This document shows, piece by piece, positions 22,278-34,026 of a stretch of 48,044 bases of DNA (the first letter of the stretch is position 1; the number at the start of each line of letters is the position of its first letter). Below the pieces are notes generated by a model. It saw only the letters and a list, made by a program, of their open reading frames with translations. It was not told the DNA's origin and did not search any database. The translations under genes and the position numbers were made by a program. Origin of the DNA: Mastigamoeba balamuthi (lineage: Eukaryota > Evosea > Mastigamoebida > Mastigamoebidae); NCBI GenBank assembly GCA_902651635.1, contig CACRSC010001917.1, forward strand, positions 909,068-957,111, read 5' to 3'.

Positions 22278-23734
22278 ATGGACTGTGAAGCTCCGTCCTC
22301 CCTGCTGCGCATCGAGGTCGCAGTGCCCGAGGCGCGGTACCTGCCTATCAGTCCTGCGAGTATGTCGCCCGGCGATCTCCTTCCGCCTTGGCGGCGGCAG
22401 TTGCCCCAACACGGGCTGTTGACCAAAGTGAACCCAACCGCGCAGCATCGGTGATCAACGCGAAGCTGGGCATGGAGGCACACCACTACTGCTCCGTCGC
22501 CTACGTGCCGCACGACAAGGACACCGACAGCACCACCCACAACACGCCCTCTGCGGGCAACGGGTCGAACCCCGCGTGGCCCGCCGACTCGGTGTTCACT
22601 TTGTGCGTTACCCACACAGTCATGGGGGCACTGCGCTGTGTCGCACATGCACTCAACTGCACACCGAAACACCACGCTACAGCGACATCGTGGACAAGAG
22701 CAACGACATGCTGCACGTGACGGTGTGGCACAAGCGGGCCATCGTGGGGGACGAGGTGGTGGGCACAGTGGTGCTGCCGCTGTCTCGCATCGTGGAGGAC
22801 TTTTGGTACCCGCTTGCCGACTCGTCTGGCTTCATCTCGGAGCTCAATGGCTCTGTGCACATCCGGCTGCAGTACAAGGACCCCGTTCCCCTGGGCACGA
22901 CTCGCTCAGACCCCTCAGTCGGCCACTGACAACGGGACTGCAGTGATCCCCAACACGGAGTTCACGGTACGCGCGGTGTACGAGATGTCCGAGTTCGCGC
23001 CGTCCGACTGGGGACGTGTTGTGTACTCGTTGTACTCGCACCATTTCATCATTCTGCCCGAGGGCAAGGTCGTGCACTTCTTTGGCTACGTGGGCGACGC
23101 CCTGAAGCGCACGCTGCTCATCGACGGCATCCCGAGGACAGTGCGCTCCTTCGTCAACGCCACGCTGCTCGCTGGGAGGATCCAGATGGGCTTGCTGAGG
23201 GACATCTTCCTCGACGCCCGCGCGTGCGGTGGCCGTGTGGAGAAGGTCATTGTGCCCGACCACCTCAGGCGCCCCGACGAGAAGGTTCTCGAGCTCGCAG
23301 GCCTCATTCTGGCCGCCGAGGAGACCGCAGTCAACGAGGCGGCCAAGTCCGCTGGGATCAGCAAGGAGGTGGTGACGACGTACAACCTGTTCACGAGTAA
23401 CTGCGAGAACCTGGCGTGCTGGCTCAAGACGGGCGAGTGGCGGAGCTCACAGGTCACCACTGTCCTGAGGTCCGTCACCCAGGGTCTCGGAGCTCGGCCG
23501 GAGCTCGCAGCCATACTGCACGCGCGCGTGTCGCAGGCCGTCGAGAAGGACCCCAGCAGTGGAGTGACGCATGCGATGATAACGGGCGTTGCAAGCATTG
23601 CGCTGGACGAGATCAAGAGAGCGTTCTCTCCGTTCCACAGCCCCTCCAGCACACCTCCTCAGCAAGACGACAAGCAGCAGCAAGCCACGGACACGGACAC
23701 GCCGAAAGAGTGTGATGGAGCACCTCAACTGTGA
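22278..23734 (+). CDS. C2-LRAT-domain protein 1 (putative acyltransferase/phospholipase)
   Basis: Exons 22278-22359, 22446-22602, 22683-22894 and 22944-23734 join in phase to 413 residues. Residues 1-150 form a C2-like domain (RIEVAVPEARYLP, HHYCSVAYVP, VTVWHK, VLPLSRIV, WYPL). The C-terminal part carries an LRAT/NlpC-P60-type core: H184 in SHHFIILPEGKVVHF, H195 in the same strand pair, and the catalytic cysteine C304 in SNCENLACWLKTG followed by SSQV, as in the NCEHFV motif of LRAT and HRASLS enzymes. These transfer or remove acyl chains on phospholipids through a cysteine intermediate. A C2 domain would bring it to membranes. The last intron (22895-22943) has a GC donor. The tail is Gln/Thr/Asp-rich. 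A tandem paralogue follows. Confidence 0.85.
22895..22943 (+). other. GC-AG intron in C2-LRAT gene 1
   Basis: The exon ends CCCCTGG and the intron starts GCACGA; the acceptor is CTGCAG. The tandem paralogue has a GT donor (CCCAAG/GTGCGC) at the same position and phase. No in-phase GT donor exists here, and reading through would meet a stop at 22927. Confidence 0.8.
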
Positions 23735-24387
23735 TTCTTTTTTCACTGATGGTCGGCCATGCCGGCGTGGGCAACGTGGTGCACCTTTCTTTGCAATCCA
23801 GTCCACTGGAATCCAATCCACATTGGACTGCCGGGATGCGCCGGCGATTGACGAGAAGAAACATCAAGAACGGTGAATGGAGTGGTGGGGCTGAGACAGA
23901 TTCCTTCATTCGCAATACTGTCACGGAGAAATCAGAACAAGCAAAAGACACAGCGCACAACGCCGCATCTGACACGCAATCATACAGGACAACCGATATA
24001 CAAAAACCGTATGAGTGACACTTCTCTGCCATACCCTTCGGAGAGCAAATCTCCCAAGATAAACCAATCCGATGTGCCACACGTTCATCCTTCCCATTTG
24101 CTGTTTGCTCCTTCGCAGCCTGACTGGTCCCTCTCCGGTCGTGAGAATTATCGCCGGGACCTCTCGGCTTCTGGTGAATGTCCCGGCTCAGAAATTTGGA
24201 GATTTTTCGCCCAGTGAGAGCAGCAGAAACCCGCTTTCTTTTCGAATCAACCAGCCGGACAATCACCCACTTCCTCACCCAGCCGTCCTTCACGCTGTCT
24301 GCCATGGGCGCAGAACTCCCACGCACTCTGTACCGCACCACCTCGCGAGGACACGGGCAACTCACTCAGAGCCCACGAAGCGCTGGA
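23735..24387. other. Intergenic region between the tandem C2-LRAT genes
   Basis: AT-richer. An in-frame ATG at 24304 could extend the second gene by 28 codons, but comparison with gene 1 favours the start at 24388. Nothing else is supported. Confidence 0.5.
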
Positions 24388-25782
24388 ATGGACCAACCGA
24401 GCCCCTGGCTCCGAATTGAGATCTCCGTCCCCGAGGCTCGGAGCCTACCGATAAGCTCAACATGTGCCGCGTACCGCGATTCCTGCCCACTGCTCAACCT
24501 TATAGCCGCAGTGTCAACGATCAGCGCTAAACTCGGAGTGGAGGCACACCACTACTGCTCGGTCGCCTACGTACCGTGGAATAAGGACACCGACAGCATC
24601 GCCCTCAACACGCCCGCCGCGGCCGATGAGACGAACCCTCGCTGGGACACCGATTCGGTGTTCACGTTGTGCGTCTGTCAATAACACCACTGTTGAGAGG
24701 AGGGAGAGAGGGCTATGACGGGTTGGGAGGGCCACAGGCTTAGTTCATTCTCTCTGTCGCAGCAACATCTTGGACAAGAGCAACGACACGCTCCGCGTTA
24801 CGGTGTGGCACAAGCGGGCCATCGTGGGGGACGAGGTGGTGGGCACAGTTGTGCTGCCGCTGTCTCGCATCGTGGAGGACTGCTGGTACCCGCTTGCCGA
24901 CTCGTCTGGCTTCATCTCAGAGCTCAATGGCTCTGTGCACATCCGGCTGCAGTACAAGGACCCCGTTCCCCAAGGTGCGCCATCCTCATCCGCCCTCGAT
25001 GGCGAACCACTGAGCTGACCAATGCCGACATTTATGTGGGCCAAGCCATCCCCAACACCGAGTTCACAGTACGGGTCGTGTACGAGATGTCCGAGTTTGT
25101 TCCGGCCGACTGGGGACGCCTCGTGTATCCAAGGTACTGGCACAACTTCATCGTGCTGCCCGAGGGCCAGGTCTTGCACTGGATATGGACAGTGGACTAC
25201 GCCCTGAAGCAGACATTCCTCGTCGATGGTGTACCCAAAACAGTCCGCTCGCTCTTCAACTTCACCTGCCCCGCCTGTAAGATCCAGAAGGGCATGCTCA
25301 GGGACCTCTTCCTCTACTCTCGCTCGAGTGGGTACCGCGTGGAGAAAGTGATTGTACCAGACCACCTCAGACACCCCGACGACGAGGTTCTCCGGCTGGC
25401 GAACCGCATCCTGATGGAGGAGGAAGCGGCGATCAACGATGCGGCTAAGTCCGTAGGGATTTCGGCGGAGACTGTGAGGACGTACAACCTGTTCACGAGC
25501 AACTGCGAGAGCGTGGCGTGTTGGGCAAAGACAGGAGTGTGGAGGAGCTCGCAGGTTATAACCCTCTTCCAATCGCTCACTCAGAGATTGGGAGGAGGGC
25601 CCGAGCTCGCAGCTGCAATGGAAGACCGCGTGACCCAGGTCGTGGAGAAGGACCCCAGAAGCGGTGTGACGCGCACTATCGTTTCGTTCCTGTTGCGCGT
25701 TGCCCTAAACGGACTCGGGAGAGCTGTCTGTCGTCTGGTCAACGTTTGGCCACTCGAATACCGAGCAAGAAAGACACAATAA
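24388..25782 (+). CDS. C2-LRAT-domain protein 2 (tandem paralogue)
   Basis: Exons 24388-24463, 24512-24668, 24763-24974 and 25046-25782 join in phase to 393 residues. Exons 2 and 3 have exactly the lengths of those in gene 1 (157 and 212 nt). The C2 part is nearly identical over VWHKRAIVGDEVVGT and the WYPLADSSGF region, while the LRAT part has diverged more. The catalytic set is kept: HNFIVLPEGQVLHW and C302 in SNCESVACWAKTG. The C-terminus differs from gene 1 and has a hydrophobic stretch (SFLLRVALNGLG) that could touch membranes. All four introns' phases match gene 1, and its third intron has a normal GT donor. The stop codon overlaps an AATAAA at 25778-25783. Confidence 0.85.
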
Positions 25783-25983
25783 ACTCACATGCGTTAGAAC
25801 GCACGTTCCACACGTCAACCTGCGGTTAACCTGGTTGTTCTGATTGCCGATGCCGTGGGGGACCTGTCCAGGACGGCGAGATGGAGTTCTGGAGTTTCAG
25901 GTGCGGGTATCTACGGGGTGTCCGGGGGCCTGAGGGATACAGAAATCCAGAACCAACCGCACACAGAGAAGTACCAGAAAACA

Positions 25984-27257
25984 ATGAACACTCGCCCCGG
26001 TCGCATCCGCGAGGCAGCACTCGCTCTCTGCGGCGCCTACCACTCGCGCCTGGGCGCCGAGAGCCCCGCCCACTACGCGAGCCCCTACGTGCTCGACTCG
26101 GTCCTCGAGTTCGCGTTCCCCGCCCCGCGCACTGCAGCCGTCGTCGTCGCCGGCGCCTTCGCCTCGGGCAAGGCGACCCTCCGCGCCCGCCTGCTCGAGG
26201 GCGGCAGGAGGGTCTCGGACGACCCGCTCAGCGCCTCCTACTCCCCCGGTACCTCGAGATCGCACATGCTTCCCCCCTCCCCATACATGCGCATCTGCGG
26301 ATCCGCGCAGAAAATGCATGCTCACGTAATGGAAAAACGCTGCGTGCGGGTCTTGCCGGGCGACGGTGACGCCAAACACAAGAGAGGAACACGCTGATGA
26401 TGTTCGAGACCAAGGTGGGCGTGTTCGCGGTCAAGCAGGCGCTGGGCAGGCGCGGGGTGCCGATGGCCTCGCCGGTGGACCGCGCGGACGCGGTGGTCGT
26501 CGTGGTGCCCGCGCCTCGCGCAGAGTTCGACGACTGCACCGACGGGCGCGGCAGCCTGCGCCCCTCGCTCGACGTCGCCGTGGCCACGGGCGCCGCGCAC
26601 GTCGTCTTCGCGGTCAACAAGATGGACGCCGTCGAGTGGTCGCAGGAGAGGTTCGAGCAGGCCTCTGCGCGGCTGGCCAAGCTCGCGCAGTCGTCGGGCC
26701 TGCGCAACGACGTCAGGGTCTCGTTCGTGCCCCTCTGCGCGGCCGACGGCGCCAACGTGCGCTCGGCCAGGAGGGCGCTCTGCCCGTGGTACAGGGGGCC
26801 CACGCTGGTCGGGGCCCTCGAGGCCACAGAGGTCTCCGAGGTCCGCCGGTGGCCCCTCGCGTTCCAGGCCCTGACGGGGGGCTGCTGCCTGGGGCCCCCG
26901 TTCGCGCGCTGCCAGGCCGTCGCTGAGTTCGACGCCTGCGTGCACATCTTCAACCACATAGGTTCCGTCTCCGAGGGCTTCAGGGCCGCCGTCGTCATCG
27001 GGGCCGTGCGCCAGGAGTGCCGTGTGTCGAGGCTCTACGCGACGCTCGACCACAGGGCCTGCGTCACGCGCAGGAACCCCTCGTGGCTGTCGAGCGGCAT
27101 CGTCGCGTGTCACGTCGTGCTGGCCAGCCCCGTCTCCCTCGACTGCGACCCCGACTGCCTCGCCGACTTCTCGCTCTGGTACGCCGACACCAAGGTGGCC
27201 TTTGGCTGCGTCGTCCGCTTCGGGGCCGCGGACGCTCTGTTCCAAAAGCAGCGTTAA
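25984..27257 (+). CDS. Degenerate EF-1alpha-like protein, probably not an active GTPase
   Basis: Exons 25984-26248 and 26383-27257 join in phase 1 to 379 residues; the join makes SYSPERNTLMMFETK, which lines up with the switch I to FET region of EF-1alpha. The G1 loop reads GAFASGKAT instead of GHVDSGKST, losing the serine/threonine that binds magnesium. The DxPGH motif (G3) is replaced by KQALGRR-like sequence. G4 (NKMD) is kept, and G5 is altered to CAA. After WYRGPTLVGALE most of domain II is missing; domain III then follows (FNHIGSVSEGF to VAFGCVVRF). The normal factor delivers aminoacyl-tRNA to the ribosome. This copy is unlikely to hydrolyse GTP, though intact splicing and a long frame argue against a pseudogene. 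Confidence 0.75.
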
Positions 27258-28270
27258 GGCTACCGAGTTCCACTACAAAGGCCAACACCACGTCCTGGAC
27301 ACCGAGCAGCGAGAGTGAACCGAAGAGAGATGAATGCATTGTAAGTGTATTAGACTGAATTCCCGATGTAGGTGAACTGAATATGCTGTGAAGATGCGTG
27401 AACGTCTGTGTTGTTCAAGTGCATCACTCGGCACTGCACCACTGCAACCGCAGGCCGCGGAACTCAGATGCGGTCGTCGGACGCCACGCCCTTGGGCGAG
27501 GGACGGAACCCCGCATAGGGAGCCCCGCGGATAGCGGCAGGCTGGCACGGAAGCGCGGCCGCCGGGGCTGCGGCTGCGGGCACCTGCGGCCTCGGTGCGA
27601 GTCTTGCGTGCGACTCAGACCCGTTGGCAGAGCACGCGCCTGCGGGGTGCAGAGGTGAGCCCGAGGGGGTCGCTGGGTGGGGAGAGTGGCGCACTGAAGG
27701 TGGCCTCGAGGCTGTGGGACGGCATGGTTGGTGGCTGAAGTGCTGAAGACTGAACTGCGCCCTGTGTGGCTTGACTGCTGAACTTAGTGTTTTGGAAGAT
27801 ATTTGTGCAGTGGACGGGAAGGCACCGAAGGTGGACATTGCTGTTTCGGGAAGGAAGGGTGCGTTCGGATCAATCCGTGACTCGTTCCGCAACTTTTCGC
27901 AGGCGGTGCACCGGAGATTCCGGGAAATTTCGCGGGCAACAAGCGGTTTCTTGAGAAATACGCAAGATTCCCAGAGCACCGGCGATCCTTCTGCTGCTTT
28001 TCCCGTTCGCCGGTGATGGTGCCACTCGATTCTCCTTTCGGAGGTCCGTCTCGCACTTCTCGGAGCACTGCACCTCGCTGAACAGCGCGAGCCAATTGAT
28101 CAGGGCCGCTTCGACATGAAAGATACTCCCCTCCTGCGACGATCCACGCGTGCTAGCCCTCGGTTGATCGATGGCACCTGCTGAATCTCAGAAATCTCAG
28201 ATCCGAATCTCATCGGTACTTTGCCGTATCGAGACCGGCACCACCCCCCGGTCCCCATAAATAGCCCTCG
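27258..28270. other. Intergenic region, about 1 kb
   Basis: A minus-strand frame around 27464-27979 is rich in Pro, Ala and Ser and starts without ATG. No domain or splice partner supports it. The rest is the likely upstream region of the receptor phosphodiesterase gene. Confidence 0.5.
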
Positions 28271-31200
28271 ATGGCCCGAGCATTCCTACGCGCCACCGCA
28301 GTCACCGCCGCAGTGCTCCTGCTGGCGACGAGCACCGACGCGCTGAGCGAGAGGCATGTCTCTCCCTCTGTCTGCGGATCCACTCCTCGGGCATCTATTG
28401 CCCTGAGATGCTCCTGTTCACCCGCGGGTCTCCCCGTACGAAAACAAAAATGACGCATCCGGCCCTGTGCAGCGAGAAGCTCGTGCTGGCGAACGTGGCG
28501 CACACGCAGGCCATCATTGCGCAGTTCTTCCAGGACGTGACAACGGTGAGATCCGAGATGCCACGGCTCTCGTCTGACGCGGGACAAATTCATTCTCATT
28601 CTCGCAGTCCGCGGAAATCGCTGCGAGAATGGTAAGCGAGGGGCTGGATGACCCCGCAGTCATCCGCGGCATAGGACTCTCCCTGGAGAACCTCACGTGG
28701 TCCAACTACTCGACGCTGTCCTACGCGCACGACACGTCCCAGAGCCGCGTCAGCGAGTTCTACGTATCTCCCGCGGCACTGAGCTCAGATCCGTCGCCGT
28801 CATTCGAGCTGGAGATCGGTGGCAACTGCTCTTGCAGAGCCGAGTGGGAGCGCTTCTGCAACAGAACCGCGAAAATCCGCAATGGAGCCGCGTGCATGCC
28901 GTGTGCGAGGGCCTGTGAGGTCTCGCTGGGCATGAGGATGAGCTCGTTCCTGCACACGTACGTGCTTGCCATGTCGAAGAAGACGCAGGCGAGCTCGTGG
29001 AGGTGGTCGAGAGGCGACGGCACGGCGCAGAGCGACTGGGGCCGAGTGTGGGTCTCGTACGGCAGCACTGACACGCTGTCGCTGCAGTACCTGCGCACGA
29101 CCTTCTCCAAGGTACACAAAGGCAAGTCCGGCAACCAGGCCAGCAAGCTCGTCTACCCCAGGGCCTCTGCCGGCGACACCTCGGCGACGTGGTCCCGCCC
29201 CTACATCGTCAGCGCGATACACCGTACGATGTTGCACTGCCTTCTGACCGAGAGGACTGACGTGGTGTGCCGCCAGCCCCGTCGGTGACGGTGGGGGCTC
29301 CGTCGTATTCGCGTGAGGGCACGTACCTCGGCGGGTTCTTCATTGACCTCCGCCTGTCTGCGACGCGGGCGCTGTTCGGAAACTCGTCGTCGGAGAGCGG
29401 GATAAGGATGCTGACCATGCTGACGGACAACGAGGGAGAGCTGATCGGTGGATCGGATGAAGCCATCCAATCTTTCTTTGGGGAGTGCCAGAGCAAGGTC
29501 TGCAACGCCCTGGACATCGGTAAAATCGTAGAGCTGGTGGGAACCATAATCGAAACCCGCAGCTGACGCCATCCAGATACTGTCCGAGATGGACGACGAG
29601 TTGTACTCTCGCACAGAGACTCACCACTCTGTCGAGTTTGGGGGCAGCGACTATGAGGTGTTCCACGCACACATCGAGTCACTGAGATGGACGATACTCA
29701 CTTTTGTCCTACGGTCTGATCTTTATGCGGCCTCGACAGGTGAGGGGCAGGCATCCTCAGCGGGCGTTTATTAACTAGTCCTCTTCACAGACAACACCGC
29801 AATGGTCTCGCTGGCCGTACTTGTTCCAATCGCTATTTTGTCCGCCGTTGCCATTCTCGTGGTGATCATCATCGTCAAGTACCTGCACAGGAAGGTCAAG
29901 GACCTGCAGAGCCAGCTGGGCAGCGTGGCCACTGAGAACGTGCTGGGAACTCCGGCAGAAGAGGTCGTCTGCTCCCTGTTGCGTATCCAGCAACGCAAGA
30001 AGCTCCGTCAGTGCGACCGCGACGAGCTCCTCCGAGTCATCTCCCTCGTCTCGCAGAACAAGCTTCACAAGGCAGATGGCCAACTGAAGAAGAAGCTGCG
30101 CGCAATGAGTGAGATGCCAAACCGTCACACTGGCTCTTCCCTTAACGCATCCTACAGACCTCGAGAAGGGGGTCGACGCGTTCATCCTCGACGTGCTCAA
30201 GGGCGGAGACAACGACGGGTCGTCGACGCACAGGAGCTCGTTCCACACACAGTCACAGCTCGCCGAGGCCTCTAGCGTGCTCGGCGAGATTGACCTGGGG
30301 TCGTCGCGGCAGACTCTACCTTCCAGCAAGGACAAGGACCTGGTCGACGTGGGCAGCGAGAGACTCAGAGAGCTGTGCACGCTGACTCTCTCGGACGGCC
30401 GCCAGGTCAACTTCAGCTCGTGGGAGTTCGACGTCGAGCTGATCCCGCTGCCCAAGGGCCGGACGCTCCTCGAGATAGTCGGGGGATCCGCGCTCGAGAG
30501 CAATGGTCTCATCGACGCGTTCTTCCTTCCGAGACAGAAAGTCTACAGCTTCCTTGCGGCCGTCGACAGGGGCTACAACTCGGTCCCATACCACTGCAAC
30601 CTCCACGCGGCCGACGTCACGCAGGCGATGAACTACCTGATGCAGGGCGTTTCCGACATCACGTTCACCAAGGAGGAGAAGCTCGCAGCCATCCTCGCGG
30701 CTCTGGTGCACGACTACGGCCACCCAGGAGTCAACAACGTGCCGAAATTTCCCCTCCGTCCGCATTCAGTGTCGATACTCACACGAAACCCTCCCGTTCT
30801 CCTGGGCCTTGCAGAACTTCCTGCAGGCCAGCTCGGACCTGATACACTTCCAGCACAACGGCAGCAGCGCGCTGGAGAACATGCACCTGTCCGAGACGAT
30901 GCAGATGCTGTTCCTCGAGAGCGAGTTCAACTTCCTCGAGGTACTCAACAAGGAGGCGCGCATCAGCCTGCACAAGCTCATCTGCCAGCTCGTGCTGGCC
31001 ACGGACATGTCCAAGCACCTGGAGATCACCTCGCAGTTTTCGACGCGCCTCACGGCGGGCACCATGGCCAACTCGCGCAGCGACCGCGTGATCGTGCTGC
31101 AGATGCTGCTCAAGATGGCCGACATATCCAACTCGACGAGGTGCTGGGCCACGTGCAACAGGTGGGGCCAGCGCGTGATGGAGGAGTTCTTCGGCCAGGG

Positions 31201-31423
31201 CGACCGCGAGCGCCAGCTGGGCATCCCCATCTCGCCGTTCATGGACAGGGACGCCACCGACACCTCGCGCTGCCAGTTCGCGTTCATCCGGTTTGTGGTC
31301 AACCCCATGGTCGACATGGTCTCCAAGATCAACGCTGACGTGTCCTCGACCCTCGCGCCCAACGTCGCGCGCAACTCGGCCACCTGGAGGGAGATCGGCA
31401 ACATCGCCGCCAGCGTCCGCTAG
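28271..31423 (+). CDS. Membrane receptor with class I 3',5'-cyclic-nucleotide phosphodiesterase
   Basis: Exons 28271-28353, 28473-28545, 28608-29223, 29277-29519, 29563-29739, 29791-30108, 30158-30738 and 30815-31423 join in phase to 899 residues. A signal peptide (ATAVTAAVLLLATSTDA) is followed by an extracellular part of about 370 residues with several cysteines and a Cache-like pattern (WSRPYI, then PSYSREGTYLGGFFIDL). One membrane helix lies near 402-427 (VLVPIAILSAVAILVVIIIV), then a basic/coiled stretch and the PDE domain: YHCNLHA, HDYGHPGVNN, KMADISN and EEFFGQGDRER, all expected for metal binding. The enzyme should hydrolyse cAMP and/or cGMP inside the cell under control of an outside ligand (inference). 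The first metal motif has Cys where Asn is usual (HC instead of HN). Intron 1 has a GC donor. Confidence 0.87.
28354..28472 (+). other. GC-AG intron after the signal-peptide exon
   Basis: The donor is GAGAG/GCATGT and the acceptor CTGTGCAG. It joins codon phase 2 correctly. All GT sites in the first frame fall in the wrong phase for this acceptor. Confidence 0.7.
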
Positions 31424-31505
31424 GAGGTTGCATACCCCGTCAGTGATGGTCACCCCTTTTTTGACATGAGGATACGCAATATCTGTGACGACAGATACTT
31501 CGCCA

Positions 31506-31511
31506 AATAAA
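31506..31511 (+). terminator. Polyadenylation signal of the phosphodiesterase gene
   Basis: AATAAA 83 bp after the phosphodiesterase stop codon and only about 30 bp before the next start codon, so the two transcription units nearly touch. Confidence 0.5.
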
Positions 31512-31539
31512 GAACCTGATTTCTGGTTGGCGTGCGGGC

Positions 31540-33348
31540 ATGTTTCGTTCCGACTTCCAGGCGCTTGCCACCGACTCGGAAGCACGTACACCTGCGGGAC
31601 GGGCTCGCCCCACAGCCCCCAGCCCATCCCGAAACCCTCCCGAGCCCTAACCGGTCGATTCCGCAGTCCGAGGCCGAGAGCCCACTGTGCTCCCCGAGCC
31701 GGTCGCTGCTGCTCTCGCCCCACGAGCCTGGCGACCGCTCCCGGACGCCAGAGGCGCTGCTGCTCAACAGGGCCGTCAGCCCCCCGCCGCGCCCCAAGCC
31801 CCCGGTGGACCCCCAGACGCTCGGGCGGCTGCAGGGGCTGCGGGACCAGGCGGAGCAGCTCAGGAGGGCTGGCAAGTTCCAGGCCACCATCGAGACGGCC
31901 ACGCAGGCCCTCGGCATCGACCCGCGCGACGCGGACTCGCTCGTCGTGCGCGCCTCGGCTAGGGTGGCCGTCCGCGACCTCGAGGGGGCGGTCCGCGACT
32001 GCGACGCGGCGCTCGCGGAGGACCAGTTCCACGCGGGGGCGCTGGCCACGCGCGGCGAGGCGCACCGCATGCTGGGGGACCTCCGCCGCGCACGGTCCGA
32101 CGCAGAGACCGCGATTGCCTGCGACACACGTGCGGTGCGTCGAGCTGCGCTGCTTGTGGGCTGGCACGTTGGAGAGCTACTTCGCTGACACTGGGTCTCT
32201 CTCTCTCTCTCTCTCTCGGCTCTCTCGGCTCTCTCGACTCTCTCGCAGCAATACTTGCCGCACTTCACGCTGGCAGAGGTCGCGAGGGCAGAGGGGCGCT
32301 GGCGCGAGGGCGTCAAGCATGCGTCCGACTCCCTGGTCGCCGACGACACGCAGGTGTTCGCGCGGGTGTCGCGCGCGGCGTGCCTGATCGCGCTCGGCGA
32401 CGCCAAGGCGGCGCAGGTGGACGCGGACCTCGTCGTGCAGCAGAAGCCGTCGTGGCCCCTGCCGTACCTGACGCGCGCAGAGGCCAGGCTGAGGTCTGGC
32501 GACCCCCTGGGGGCGCTGCAGGACACGGCCCAGGTGATGAGGCTCGCGCCGGGGTCCAAGATCCCGCTGGCTCTGAGTGCTGAGGCGAACTTGATGCTGG
32601 GGAGGCCGCAAGAGGCCCTCGCAGAAGCCACGGTGGTCGTCCAGGCGGACGCGCGGTGCATCAGTGCGCTGCGGACCAGGGCGGAGGCGAACCGCCGGAT
32701 GGGCAGAAACAGAGAGGCAATCGCCGATGCAACAGCGGCCTTGCGCATCGACCCGGGAGATAAGATGGCGTATGCTCATCTCGCATACGCATCACTGAGT
32801 CCCGCATCAACAGGATGCTGACGAGGGCTCTGGCGTACAACTGCACGGGCGAGTACGATGGCGCGGTTGTGGACACGACGGCCGTCATCAAAGTGATGCC
32901 CAAGTGCCACAAGGCCTTCACGGCCCGCGCCGACGCACGCCGCCTGTTGGGGGAGACGGAGGCGGCCATCGACGATACGACCACGGCGCTATCGATCGAG
33001 CCCAACGACGCCACCGCTCTCTCGATACGCGCAGAGTGCCACAGGGTCCTCGGCGACAACAGGGCTGCGGACCAGTACGCTTCAGCAGCACTCAGAAACA
33101 GCGGAGGCAACATCTGTGCGCTGGCAACAAGAGCGTCCGCGAGGAAGGCGCTTGGAGACCTTCAGGGCGCATTGTTGGACGCAAACGAGGTCTTGAAGAG
33201 AGCCCCGGAGATGACTGTTGCTCTGCTAACCCGAGCGCAGATATCAGTAGCGCTCGGAGATAAGACGACGGCTAGAGGCGACCTCAAGACCATTCTTAAG
33301 AACGAGCCCAGGAACACCGTGGCTAAAGCCCTCCTCGAGACTCTCTAA
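31540..33348 (+). CDS. Tetratricopeptide-repeat protein
   Basis: Exons 31540-31585, 31623-32134, 32249-32769 and 32814-33348 join in phase to 537 residues. After a proline/serine-rich N-terminus (about 1-90) the protein is built from roughly a dozen 34-residue TPR units, with repeated A-x-A, G-D and DP-type turns (for example GKFQATIETATQALGIDPRD, LGETEAAIDDTTTALSIEP). TPR arrays bind partner proteins, often chaperones. No enzyme domain is attached, so the role is not known. Introns 1 and 3 are only 37 and 44 bp; the middle one carries a CT-rich microsatellite. The start at 31540 is chosen because the preceding frame has no ATG and the join restores the reading frame. Confidence 0.82.
32188..32246 (+). 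repeat. CT-rich microsatellite in an intron
   Basis: A run of TCTCTC followed by CTCTCGG/CTCTCGA units forms the long polypyrimidine tract just before the TCTCGCAG acceptor of the TPR gene. Confidence 0.85.
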
Positions 33349-34026
33349 GGACGGTAAACCCTCATAGTCTGGACACTAGGCTTTCTTTACTGCATTTCCT
33401 GAGGGAAATCCGTGTTGTACTTTTCAGTTGCCTTTGGGAGCACAACACCCGACGTAGTCCAGGCTTCACGATACAATAACCGTTCCAGAAGACTTGAAAC
33501 AAATGGCCCTGAACATCAACAAGCTACGCCTAAAAGACATGCTAAGGTGATGGTGCAGTGCACAATGTTCAAGCACTGCAGTGGCTTGAGACCTTCCCGC
33601 TTAAGTGTATGCAGGGCTATCGCGACGCAGCTACCTGAGTGCTGTGCTGATGCCACATGGTATATGTGATCAGCATCATTTATTGATAAATAGCTGGTAA
33701 CATCCTTCTGTGCTCAGCACTTGATGAGTGGATTAGTGCTGGGGCACCCAGACAACATGCACCCCCATGTTCGAGGGAAATGAGCTGGAGTGCGTCTCTC
33801 AGCCCGTTCCTGAGGACGTGAGCACCTGCATGGTATCGCCAAGCCAGGGATGATGCAACCCAGGATCCCTCATGTGACTCCCTTAATCAACTGGTATGGA
33901 GTTATCTTTTGTATAACAGGGGCACGTGAGCGCCTACAAACGCGGACACTTGGCATCTCGCAAAGAAAAACAATACAGCTCAGTTGTTGCGCATACATTT
34001 GGGTGTCTGTGTTTGTTTTTGTTTGT
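33349..34026. other. Convergent intergenic region
   Basis: AT-richer spacer between the TPR gene and the large minus-strand gene. A TTTATT (33679-33684, AATAAA on the minus strand) is the nearest candidate 3'-end signal for the latter. No gene is seen. Confidence 0.5.

Noticed and set aside
27464-27979. 171-codon minus-strand frame, Pro/Ala/Ser-rich
   Set aside because: Starts without ATG and has low complexity, which GC-rich DNA produces by chance.
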